Below the pieces are notes generated by a model. That model did no database searches. It was not told the origin of the DNA and saw only the letters and a list, made by a program, of their open reading frames with translations. 64,000 bases of DNA from Planctomycetota bacterium. Its GTDB lineage: Bacteria; Planctomycetota; UBA1135; GCA-002686595. Below are positions 38,071-46,457 of this stretch, piece after piece. How positions within the stretch are numbered: the stretch's first letter is position 1; each line of letters opens with the position of its first letter. The stretch spans positions 186,001-250,000 of the forward strand of contig JABABA010000001.1 of NCBI GenBank assembly GCA_014238415.1, written 5' to 3'. A program made the position numbers and the translations under genes.

Positions 38071-38808
38071 TTAGAGATCACCGATCTGGTCGGAAACCCC
38101 CTGCACGGGGTCTTCCCAGACCTCAAGGTCTGTGAGTTGGTGTCGCTCGACACCCAGTAGCAAACACAGGCCCCCCAAGATGCCACTCCCCACCAGAGCC
38201 AGGGGGAGCCACCAAGGCAGCAAGCCCCCGGCCAGATGCTCTCGCACCTCGGCCATGGAGGTTGCGGGCACAGGCTTCAGTTGCACGTGCATCATCCAAC
38301 TGATCAGCAGAACTGTGTAGATTGGCCAGTAGTTACGAGCAAAGCGCGCTCTGACCGCTTGAAGTTTTGTGATGCGAAAGCGTGGGCTGAAGAGGTCGTC
38401 CGCAACAAGATCGCCCCAGCGCTCCACAGGGCTCGACAGGTCCCTCCGTAGGATAGGCGCGTAGAAGTTCTCCTCCAACAGGCGTACTCGGCTTCGCCAG
38501 ACATCTGCGAAGCGGAACCGGCGGGCCTCAAAGAGCAGAAACACCGTCACAATCGGGATCCCCACGAGGACAACCCAATGGCTGTGGGCACCCTCCCCAA
38601 ATGAAAATGTCAATAGGCCTGCACTTGTCAAGACCGCCCAATTGGTGGTGTTGTCCAAGCGCAGTCGCCACGCGTTCGCACGGTAGAGCTCGCCCCTGTA
38701 GAGGTGCACCAGGGCGGAAATATACTCGGAACGGGTCAAGGGTGAACTTTCATAGTCCACCCGATCGCGCGCACTTGGGCCATCCTGCTCAAATGTTGGG
38801 AAGGGCAT
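38071..38808 (-). CDS. DUF2270-like integral membrane protein
   Basis: ALVHLYRGELYRANAWRLRLDNTTNWAVLTSAGLLTFSFG...RRFRFADVWRSRVRLLEENFYAPILR. Confidence 0.85.
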   Translation of the reverse strand: MPFPTFEQDGPSARDRVDYESSPLTRSEYISALVHLYRGELYRANAWRLRLDNTTNWAVLTSAGLLTFSFGEGAHSHWVVLVGIPIVTVFLLFEARRFRFADVWRSRVRLLEENFYAPILRRDLSSPVERWGDLVADDLFSPRFRITKLQAVRARFARNYWPIYTVLLISWMMHVQLKPVPATSMAEVREHLAGGLLPWWLPLALVGSGILGGLCLLLGVERHQLTDLEVWEDPVQGVSDQIGDL

Positions 38809-39011
38809 CGAGGGAGTCTAACCCCTGCACAGCACCGCTTCCATGTCGATCACAGATACCTGCAGCCGGAACCGAAATCCCTGGCGGGTGACCGCATCGA
38901 TGCTCCCCATAGAAGACCAGATGAGAGCAAGCAGCCTGAAGTAGACGATCGCCGAGGGCTACGATGCGAAAATCGTAACCCCCGGCGAGGGAGAACCATC
39001 CAGTTGGGGGC

Positions 39012-39875
39012 CTAGTGTCCTTGAGCTCGAAGCACCACAAGGGAGCTCTCGTGAGCGCTACTCAGGCGTCCGGCTCGCAGTTCCTCACGGGCAAGATCCT
39101 CGTAGTTCACATGCTCCTCGTCCTGAGTGAGCACGTCGAGGCGCGCTTCCTGACGGGTGCGGATCTTGGTGATGTGGCTGGAGATTTGGTCCAAACTGAC
39201 GGCATCCCAAGAGCGGATTTTCTCGATCGTCCGGTTGCGCTTCTCCATCAAGGTGATCATGCGGTCGTTGCGCGCAATCGAATCCACCTGACGCTCAAGC
39301 TGGCTGAGCTGAACCTGGAACTGAGCACGCTCAGACTCCAATTGCTGAACCATGCCGTCGAGCCGTTGCTCCTGTCCTTTTAGGACCTCAAGGTCCTGGA
39401 CAGCTTCTACAGCGCACCCTTGATTGGCCAGAATGATCTGCTCCAAGCTACGCTCGCGAGCACCTTGACGGCTGATTTGGGCTCGTAGTGTGCCGCCACT
39501 CAGGCTGGTGAGTTGGGCACCTGAGGCTTGCGACCGCAATTGAGCCAGGTCTTCGCCCGCTAGCACGACAACCCGATCCGAGACGGCCAGTTCCTCTTCG
39601 AGCTTGGAGATGTCCTCGCGCAAGTCTGCAAGATCCAGACGGACCTCGGCGATGCGCTCGGGGTACTCCTTCTCGATGGTCACCAGTTGACGCCGAATGG
39701 CGTTCGGGTCGTCCAGGTTGATGTCAATGACCTGGCTTACCCGGTCCTTGAATTGATGGGCCATTGCCGTTGCGCGGCCCGGGCCCGCGAGCAGGTAGGT
39801 GCCTCCAGCGATGGCGGTCACGGCCAGAAGCGAAAAAACGGCTGTCTTGGTGATTCCTTTGATGATGCGGAACAT
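39012..39875 (-). CDS. Coiled-coil protein with N-terminal TM anchor
   Basis: TAVFSLLAVTAIAGGTYLLAG TM; long heptad-rich region (RLDLADLREDISKLEEELAVSDRV; QLESERAQFQVQLSQLERQVDS). Confidence 0.7.
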   Translation of the reverse strand: MFRIIKGITKTAVFSLLAVTAIAGGTYLLAGPGRATAMAHQFKDRVSQVIDINLDDPNAIRRQLVTIEKEYPERIAEVRLDLADLREDISKLEEELAVSDRVVVLAGEDLAQLRSQASGAQLTSLSGGTLRAQISRQGARERSLEQIILANQGCAVEAVQDLEVLKGQEQRLDGMVQQLESERAQFQVQLSQLERQVDSIARNDRMITLMEKRNRTIEKIRSWDAVSLDQISSHITKIRTRQEARLDVLTQDEEHVNYEDLAREELRAGRLSSAHESSLVVLRAQGH

Positions 39876-40078
39876 GGTGGTCTGGTTCTCCAGGGCTAGT
39901 TGACTTGGCGGACAAAATAGGACCGCTCTGATGGTGCCATCCGGTCTGGAAAGGGCCTGGGGGCCCGATCTGGGGTGGCTGTCCCTCTTTCTGGGGAAAC
40001 GCGGCTGGGTCTTTCATCAGTTCCCCGGATTCCCACCCCCGGGAAGCAGTCACAGCCCCGGATGCGTATGCTGGGAGC

Positions 40079-40834
40079 ATGCATGATCTCACTACGCGGT
40101 TCGTCGGACGTCTGCGGGCCAGGGATCCGCAGGCCTGGTTCGAACTCTGGGAGACATTCGGACCGATTCTGAGGGCCCAACTGGCTCGCTGGGGCCGAGG
40201 GCGCATTGGCCCTGAAACGGTAGCTGACCTGTCCCAAGAGACTCTGACGGCACTTTCTTCGGCGATCGATCGCCACGACCCCTCCAAGGGGGCGCGCTTC
40301 AGCACCTGGCTCCTGGCGATCGCGAAATACACCCTGAGCGACGAAATGGACAAACGCTTTGCCCAAAAACGCGGTAGCGGGATCAAACCCCTGTCCCTCA
40401 GCCCCCAGGACGATGATGGACCCCGTTTTGACGTGGAAGGAGGCGAGCGCCCGGATCAAGAATATGAGGCCCAGGTATTTGAAGCCAAAGTGGACGCTGC
40501 TCTGCGCCAGGTGGAGCGCAGTGCAGGGTTTGAAGATTTCGAGGCCTTTCGGCAACGGGTCCTGGAGGGCCAGGGGGGGCGCGCCGTGGCCGCCGCCCTG
40601 GGCACCAGCGAAGCCACCATCAGCCGCCGAGCAGGGCGTGTACGGGAGGCTTTGCGGGGGGCCCTCAGCGATGTTTTCAGCAAATACAGCTTCACTGAGG
40701 AAGATTGGGACGAATTACCACGCAATGGATTGGAGCTGAATCCTAAGAAGGGGCAAGACGCTTCCTTTGACGAAGCCCTGGCCGAGGTCTGGCTGCGGGC
40801 AAGCCGGCGCCGCCAGCAGAAAGGAAGGTCCTGA
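40079..40834 (+). CDS. RNA polymerase sigma factor, ECF-like
   Basis: RLRARDPQAWFELWETFGPILRAQL...VADLSQETLTALSSAIDRHDPSKGARFSTWLLAIAKYTLSDEMDKRFAQKR (region 2); AAALGTSEATISRRAGRVREALR (region 4). Confidence 0.88.
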   Translation: MHDLTTRFVGRLRARDPQAWFELWETFGPILRAQLARWGRGRIGPETVADLSQETLTALSSAIDRHDPSKGARFSTWLLAIAKYTLSDEMDKRFAQKRGSGIKPLSLSPQDDDGPRFDVEGGERPDQEYEAQVFEAKVDAALRQVERSAGFEDFEAFRQRVLEGQGGRAVAAALGTSEATISRRAGRVREALRGALSDVFSKYSFTEEDWDELPRNGLELNPKKGQDASFDEALAEVWLRASRRRQQKGRS

Positions 40835-40857
40835 CGACCTAAGCAACGGCACTCCCA

Positions 40858-42939
40858 ATGAACGTGATCGGCGGCGGAATCCTGCTCCTCTTCTTCTTGG
40901 CCGTGATGGCCGTGATCCTACCGGCGATCCTGGTTTGGGTCGCTGTGCGCTTGGTTGGACTGGTGTTTCGCATATTTGGGATGAGCAACCGCACACTCCG
41001 TCACGGGGGCGGAAATCTGATGCGCTTCGTCAAGGGCATGCTCAACGATGCCTTGAGTCTGGTCAGCGGTCTGGTGGCCGCCATCTTGGCTCTGGCCATG
41101 GGACTGACCAACATCCTTCTCCTACGGGGCCGAACGGTACGTCATTACTTTGCCGCGCTGGAGGACGAATTGGTGGCAGTCGTGCAATGCGCGTACCGTC
41201 TGATCCTGGGACACCCCCTGCGGCTGCTCGGAATGGGGCCTGCTCTCGCGAATCTGGAAGAGCGCATGCCTCAAATGTTGGCCGGACCAAGAAACCTTGA
41301 GACCCAGGGGCACGACGTGCCCATGCCCCAAACCACGAACAGCACCCCGGGTGAATTCGAAGGCTATCGCGTCCTCAGCCAACTACCTCCGGGAGGCTCA
41401 GGAGCCCTGCTACATGTGGCCCGGGCCACCCCAGAGAAGGCCTCGGAACTCCGGAGCAGAGGAGTTTCCGTTCCCGACCGTGTGGTGATCAAGGCGTTCT
41501 CCCTCGATACCGGATCCACCCTGCCGCAAATCGTGCGCGAGAGCCGTGCCCTTGAAGCCGCTGGTCGGCTGGGCCTGGTGTTGGAACATCGTTTGGATGA
41601 ATCTTCATTCCACTACGTGATGCCATTCATGGCCGGGGACACCCTCGATGTGACCGCCAAGCGCCTGCACGAGCGCTCCGACGATGATGGCCTGCAACAT
41701 GGAGATCTGCAGGATGCGATAGGTCACGCGTACGACCTGACCCGCATCCTTGCTCGTTTTCATTCAGAAGGACTTTGGCACAAGGACATCAAACCAAGCA
41801 ACCTGATCGTTGGACCTACTGGCCTGCAAGTGGTGGACCTCGGCCTGGTCACGCCCCTCGCCTCAGCCATGACCTTGACCACCCACGGTACCGAGTACTA
41901 CCGCGACCCTGAACTTGTACGCCTGGCGATGAAAGGAGTCAAAGTACACCAGGTTGACGGAGCCAAGTTCGACATCTACGGCAGCGGCGCTGTGCTCTAC
42001 ACCCTGCTCGAAAACTCGTTTCCAGCCCACGGCAGCCTCTCGCGCTTCAATCGCCCCAGCCCCAAGGCCCTTCAATTCGTGGTACGCAAGGCAATGGCTG
42101 ACATGGACTCGCGCTATAGCGCAGCAGCCCACATGAGTCAGGATCTGGAATACCTGCTGAAGGCAGAAGATGTATGGAGTGTGCTGCCTGCGGACTTGCC
42201 GTCCTATCGCGGCGGCCTTGCCACGCCGATGGAGGTGTCCCACCGGGCACCCGCCACCGCCCAGGCCCCCTATCGCACAATGGGTGGAAGCGACTGGGCC
42301 GCAGTCCCTTCCGAGCCGGATGACCTGGGACCAGTCACTCGGGCAGCCCAGGCAGCCGGATGGAACTCCCCTACTCCACAGGGCCAACGGCATTTGGGCC
42401 GTACGGCACGACGCCGCAAGCGCCGCGGCCCCTTCAAGGCCCTTGCCTTGGCGGTGATGGGGCTTCTCTCCATTACATTCTACGGGGCGAGATTCACCAG
42501 TTTATTCAACAACCCTGGAGTGAGCGATAGTGCCGCCCAGGCCTCGGACCTGAGATTGCGCCCCACGGCTGACCTGTCCAACCCGGACCTGACCGTGATC
42601 TTGGCAGAGCTCAACAAGCTATCTCCCCAGTCCCTGGTCCTCGTGACCGGGCCCAACAGGACCAGCGCACGCCCCCTGCGCGAGGAAATCTCAAGAGCAG
42701 GTCTCACGCCGGTTGCCAACGACGCCAGCCTGTCCAGCGAAACGAGTCGCAATTGGATTGCTGGCGCCCAGGTCCAGAGGGGCAGCTCAACATGCGATGA
42801 CCCCGCTGCCCGGGTGCGCCTGATTGCCTGGCAGAAGGTATCCGCGCCTGAGTTGGACGCCCTCGTCTGGTTGACAGGGGAGGACCTGAGCCGCACCGAA
42901 GTACTGCTCTTCAAGGCCGCCCAAGGCAGCGAGGATTAG
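40858..42939 (+). CDS. Membrane-anchored Ser/Thr protein kinase
   Basis: N-terminal TM segments; VVIKAFS lysine; GLWHKDIKPSNLIVGPTGLQVVDLGLVTPL; GTEYYRDPE; KFDIYGSGAVLYTLL; second TM near 42440. Confidence 0.9.
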   Translation: MNVIGGGILLLFFLAVMAVILPAILVWVAVRLVGLVFRIFGMSNRTLRHGGGNLMRFVKGMLNDALSLVSGLVAAILALAMGLTNILLLRGRTVRHYFAALEDELVAVVQCAYRLILGHPLRLLGMGPALANLEERMPQMLAGPRNLETQGHDVPMPQTTNSTPGEFEGYRVLSQLPPGGSGALLHVARATPEKASELRSRGVSVPDRVVIKAFSLDTGSTLPQIVRESRALEAAGRLGLVLEHRLDESSFHYVMPFMAGDTLDVTAKRLHERSDDDGLQHGDLQDAIGHAYDLTRILARFHSEGLWHKDIKPSNLIVGPTGLQVVDLGLVTPLASAMTLTTHGTEYYRDPELVRLAMKGVKVHQVDGAKFDIYGSGAVLYTLLENSFPAHGSLSRFNRPSPKALQFVVRKAMADMDSRYSAAAHMSQDLEYLLKAEDVWSVLPADLPSYRGGLATPMEVSHRAPATAQAPYRTMGGSDWAAVPSEPDDLGPVTRAAQAAGWNSPTPQGQRHLGRTARRRKRRGPFKALALAVMGLLSITFYGARFTSLFNNPGVSDSAAQASDLRLRPTADLSNPDLTVILAELNKLSPQSLVLVTGPNRTSARPLREEISRAGLTPVANDASLSSETSRNWIAGAQVQRGSSTCDDPAARVRLIAWQKVSAPELDALVWLTGEDLSRTEVLLFKAAQGSED

Positions 42940-42984
42940 AGAATCAGGTCCAAACCAAGGGAGCATCTGTTCTATCCTGTCACC

Positions 42985-43407
42985 ATGAGCTATGAAACAA
43001 TTCTCCCCACGGGTGCAAGCACCCGCTTGACCTCCGGCTGGGTCTACCTCGACGTGCGTAGCAGCGAGGAGTATGAAGAGGGCCATCCTCCCGGCGCATA
43101 CAACATCCCAGTGGCATTCATGAGTCCAGCGGGCATGGAACCCAACGAGACCTTCCTCTCCGTAGTGCAGCGACACTTCCCCTCGGACACACGCTTCGTG
43201 GTGGGCTGCAAGGCTGGAGGGCGCTCGGCCATGGCCTGTGAAATCATGGAGCAGGGTGGCTATGAATCCCTTGCCAACATGGACGGCGGCTACCACGGCA
43301 GACCGGACGGTATGGGAGGCATCGCCGTCCCTGGCTGGGCCGCTTGCGGTCTGGATCAGAGCGTCACCCCCGAGCCAGGACGGACCTGGGCCGAACTCTC
43401 CGGCTAG
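42985..43407 (+). CDS. Rhodanese-like domain protein
   Basis: YLDVRSSEEYEEGHPPGAYNIPVA; FVVGCKAGGRSAMACEIMEQGGY active-site loop. Confidence 0.93.
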   Translation: MSYETILPTGASTRLTSGWVYLDVRSSEEYEEGHPPGAYNIPVAFMSPAGMEPNETFLSVVQRHFPSDTRFVVGCKAGGRSAMACEIMEQGGYESLANMDGGYHGRPDGMGGIAVPGWAACGLDQSVTPEPGRTWAELSG

Positions 43408-44075
43408 AGCCCAAGCCCTACAAGTGGCAGCACTTCCTGCAAGCGAGCAATGGATTCGGTTCCGGGGCCCAGCAAGCGGAACTGCATGCCTGCGTTCCGC
43501 GCTCCAGCCCCGTCCGCATCGTCCCGATCCCCCACCACCAGCACCTCTTCGGGTGCCACGCCCAGGACCTGCGCCAGATACAGATAGCCTCTGGGGTCTG
43601 GCTTGAAGGCTCCCACCTCTTCGCTGGTGGCGCAGCACGAGGCTTGCACCCATTGGTCCACGTCCAGAGCCTTGAGCTTGTCTCGCACCGGATGGTCGCT
43701 GAAGACTCCAACCCTTACATTTCCCGCCCGCAAGGCCTGCAGAGTTGAACACAGATCCACACGGGCACACTTTGAAAGATGGCGCAGGGGGCGCTGCTCC
43801 AACCACTCATGCGCGCAACTCTGTATCTGCTCCTGGGACATCCCCGAGCGCCGGGCAGCGCGAGCAAGATGCTCTCTGGCGAGTTGCTCCCCAGTGGCGA
43901 ACCGCTCACCGCGCAAGTCCTCCCGCTCTTGACGCCAGGCCCCAATGACGCGGGGCAGCCTGAGCCCCAGCCGCAGAGTACCAAGCCCCAGCTCGATCAA
44001 CATGCGCCGGCGCAGGGGACCCTCATGATAGAGGGTTCCGTCGAGATCAAAAATCACGGCCCTTGCCTGAGTCAT
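43404..44075 (-). CDS. HAD superfamily hydrolase
   Basis: AVIFDLDGTLYHEGPLRRRM; VGVFSDHPVRDKLKALD; FKPDPRGYLYLAQVLGVAPEEVLVVGDRDDADGAGARNAGM. Confidence 0.92.
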   Translation of the reverse strand: MTQARAVIFDLDGTLYHEGPLRRRMLIELGLGTLRLGLRLPRVIGAWRQEREDLRGERFATGEQLAREHLARAARRSGMSQEQIQSCAHEWLEQRPLRHLSKCARVDLCSTLQALRAGNVRVGVFSDHPVRDKLKALDVDQWVQASCCATSEEVGAFKPDPRGYLYLAQVLGVAPEEVLVVGDRDDADGAGARNAGMQFRLLGPGTESIARLQEVLPLVGLGL

Positions 44076-45424
44076 GCGGGCGCCTCACTCGTGCGATCAC
44101 GACGGAACCACAAGGCGGCATAGCCAACATGGGTCAGACTCCACAAGAAGGTGAACGACAAGCCCACCGCCGCGCCGTAGTCAGGCCAGCGCATACAGGC
44201 CAACACCAGGACACTCGTATTGACAACCAAGCCCACCAGCGACAGGAGAATGGCCATCCGCAGCTGACCGGTTACCAGGTAGAAGGTGTCATTGGCCACC
44301 GAGAAACCAACCACCACTGTGCCTGGCAGGAGAATCAAGAAGGAGATCCAAACCGGGTGGTGGAACGCGTATGGCAGGAAGGCCCTGATAGCCCAAGGGA
44401 GCACCAGAGTCAAAAGACCCAAACCGCTGGCAATCAACAGGCCTGAACCCAAGGTGGCACGCCAATAGACCCGGCGCAGCGTGGCTCGGTCACGAACTTC
44501 GGTCAACCCACTGAGCACGGGCAAAGCAGTGCGACTGATCCCCTTCATGAACATGCGGCTCACATCAACCAGGCGTTGGGCGATACGCAGGAAGGCCACC
44601 CACTGAGGACTGGAAAAACGGCCAAGGATCAGAGCGGGGAGGACCTGCACCGCCAGGGCGTCGATGTTGCGAACGATGCCCATCTTGATTCCCAATCGCA
44701 GGCCCATCGTCCAGGGCACACGAACCGCAGCCCGAAGAATTTCCCCCATGCCCGGAAGATCCTGGGCAGAGGCCAGACGCTCGCGCTTGAAGACCCTCAA
44801 GGCAACCAGGGAACCGAGAGCCGAAGCACTCACAGTACCGATGGCTGGGCCTACTGCGCTGCCGGTCAAGAGAGCACCTATCACAACCAAGACCACCCGC
44901 AAAACTTCCTGGGCGTTCTCCACCCGCGTCACCGCCAGCATCCGGCGGGCACCCTCCAATCCGGCCAGGGCCACAACCCGGGGCAACTCCAATAGGGGTG
45001 AAAGAGCCAGGATAGACGCGCAAAACGCAATTCTTTGCACATCCGCGCCGGGATCGGTGGTCCACCAACCCAGGGCCAGGGGCAGGAGCCAGGTCCCCGT
45101 GGCAAGGGTCAGAAAGCCGAGCGGGACGCCGCTCTTGAACAGATAGGCCAACCACCGCACGGCCCCCTCACGGTCCTGCTTCGCCAGACATTGGGAGACC
45201 TGACTGATGGTCACTGGATAGAGACCAAGGTTCATGCAGAACCAAAGCAGCGAGTACGCGGCGATGGCGATGTAGAACTCACCCTGGCGGTGAGCCCCCA
45301 GAACATGGGTAAGAGCCACGGTCCCCAGAAATGCCAATCCGGAAATAGTCAAACTGCCTGCCTGCAGAACCGTGGAGTCCCGAACAAAACGACTCGCCAG
45401 CAACCGCCTCAGCATAGGCCGCAC
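44072..45424 (-). CDS. Polysaccharide flippase-like (MATE/Wzx-type) membrane protein
   Basis: About 12-14 TM helices; GSLTISGLAFLGTVALTHVLGAHRQGEFYIAIAAYSLLWF typical of oligosaccharide flippase N-terminus; 4-bp ATGA overlap with the HAD gene. Confidence 0.82.
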   Translation of the reverse strand: MRPMLRRLLASRFVRDSTVLQAGSLTISGLAFLGTVALTHVLGAHRQGEFYIAIAAYSLLWFCMNLGLYPVTISQVSQCLAKQDREGAVRWLAYLFKSGVPLGFLTLATGTWLLPLALGWWTTDPGADVQRIAFCASILALSPLLELPRVVALAGLEGARRMLAVTRVENAQEVLRVVLVVIGALLTGSAVGPAIGTVSASALGSLVALRVFKRERLASAQDLPGMGEILRAAVRVPWTMGLRLGIKMGIVRNIDALAVQVLPALILGRFSSPQWVAFLRIAQRLVDVSRMFMKGISRTALPVLSGLTEVRDRATLRRVYWRATLGSGLLIASGLGLLTLVLPWAIRAFLPYAFHHPVWISFLILLPGTVVVGFSVANDTFYLVTGQLRMAILLSLVGLVVNTSVLVLACMRWPDYGAAVGLSFTFLWSLTHVGYAALWFRRDRTSEAPA

Positions 45425-45426
45425 CC

Positions 45427-46173
45427 TCAGACCTGTTGAACTGGAAGAAAGAGAATATCGTCGACCTTGGCCATGCTGGAGAGGTCTTGACGCTGATAGC
45501 CCAGTTCAAACAGGCGTTCCACGACCTCGGCCTGCTCGTCCCAATGGGGATGGTATTCCTGTTCCAACAACTCGGACAGGATCACAGGCAGGCAATCCGT
45601 ACGCTCCAAGAAAGGCAACATACCTCGCAGAACTGCATAGTCAAAGCCTTCGGTATCTGTCTTGATGAAGTCCACTCGCTCGATGCCGTGCTCGCGCGCA
45701 AAAGCGTCCCAGGTTATGCACTCAATCAACTCTTCGTCAATCACTGTGTCGGGACGCACCATGGCATTGTCGCGCCGATCAAACATGATCTCGGGCAGGA
45801 CCGAATTGGCGCCGTAGTTATGTCGGGCTTTGTAGATCGGACGCTGCTCCTGACTGTCGGAAAGCGCCAGCCGGTGAAGCTCCACCCGCTCGTCCCCATC
45901 AAAGCGCTGCCTGCAGGCCTCATGGTAGCGCGCAACCGGTTCGAATTGGATCACCCGGGCCGATGGCCGTTCACGCAACAAGGCCTCACTGAAGAGACCC
46001 ACATTTGCCCCCACATCCAAGACCAGAGCGTCCGCAGGCACGTGAGGCAAAATGCGCTGAAGCTCCCGATGCACCACTTCAGCATGGGCATCGGCCCACT
46101 CATCGAGGGTCTTGGCGCGGGGCTGGGTCAAGGTTTTGAACCGCCGCAGGAAGCTCAGCAGGATGTTGGCCAT
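45427..46173 (-). CDS. FkbM family methyltransferase
   Basis: VLDVGANVGLFSEALLRERPSARVIQFEPVARYHEACRQRF; VDFIKTDTEGFDYAVLRGM. Confidence 0.92.
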   Translation of the reverse strand: MANILLSFLRRFKTLTQPRAKTLDEWADAHAEVVHRELQRILPHVPADALVLDVGANVGLFSEALLRERPSARVIQFEPVARYHEACRQRFDGDERVELHRLALSDSQEQRPIYKARHNYGANSVLPEIMFDRRDNAMVRPDTVIDEELIECITWDAFAREHGIERVDFIKTDTEGFDYAVLRGMLPFLERTDCLPVILSELLEQEYHPHWDEQAEVVERLFELGYQRQDLSSMAKVDDILFLPVQQV

Positions 46174-46193
46174 GGGTCCCCTATTTATCGTCC

Positions 46194-46238
46194 CAAAGGG
46201 GATGGTTCCACCATCAAAGGGGATGCAAAGTTACTTTG
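46194..46238 (-). promoter_or_regulatory. Structured repeat/palindrome region upstream of FkbM operon
   Basis: Direct repeats CAAAGGGGATG at 46194-46204 and 46215-46225 (21-bp period), palindrome GATGGT-TCC-ACCATC at 46201-46215, palindrome CAAAG-TTA-CTTTG at 46226-46238. Confidence 0.45.
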
Positions 46239-46457
46239 GTGCCCCTTGCATGGCCTGCTCCAGGAGTGCCCGGCTGGAGAGGGTGGCAGTCCAGGAGGGC
46301 AGGACCGCCTGTAGAGCTACCAGCAAGGTTCTAGCTTCAGCTCCCAAATCTCTGTCGAGCCCGCAGACAAAAGGTCCCATCGCACCAGGCAGGTCCGGGA
46401 TTGAGCTGCGACCAACTTCAAAAGAGTATGTTGGGGATTGGGCTGAAGAGCTCGCGC

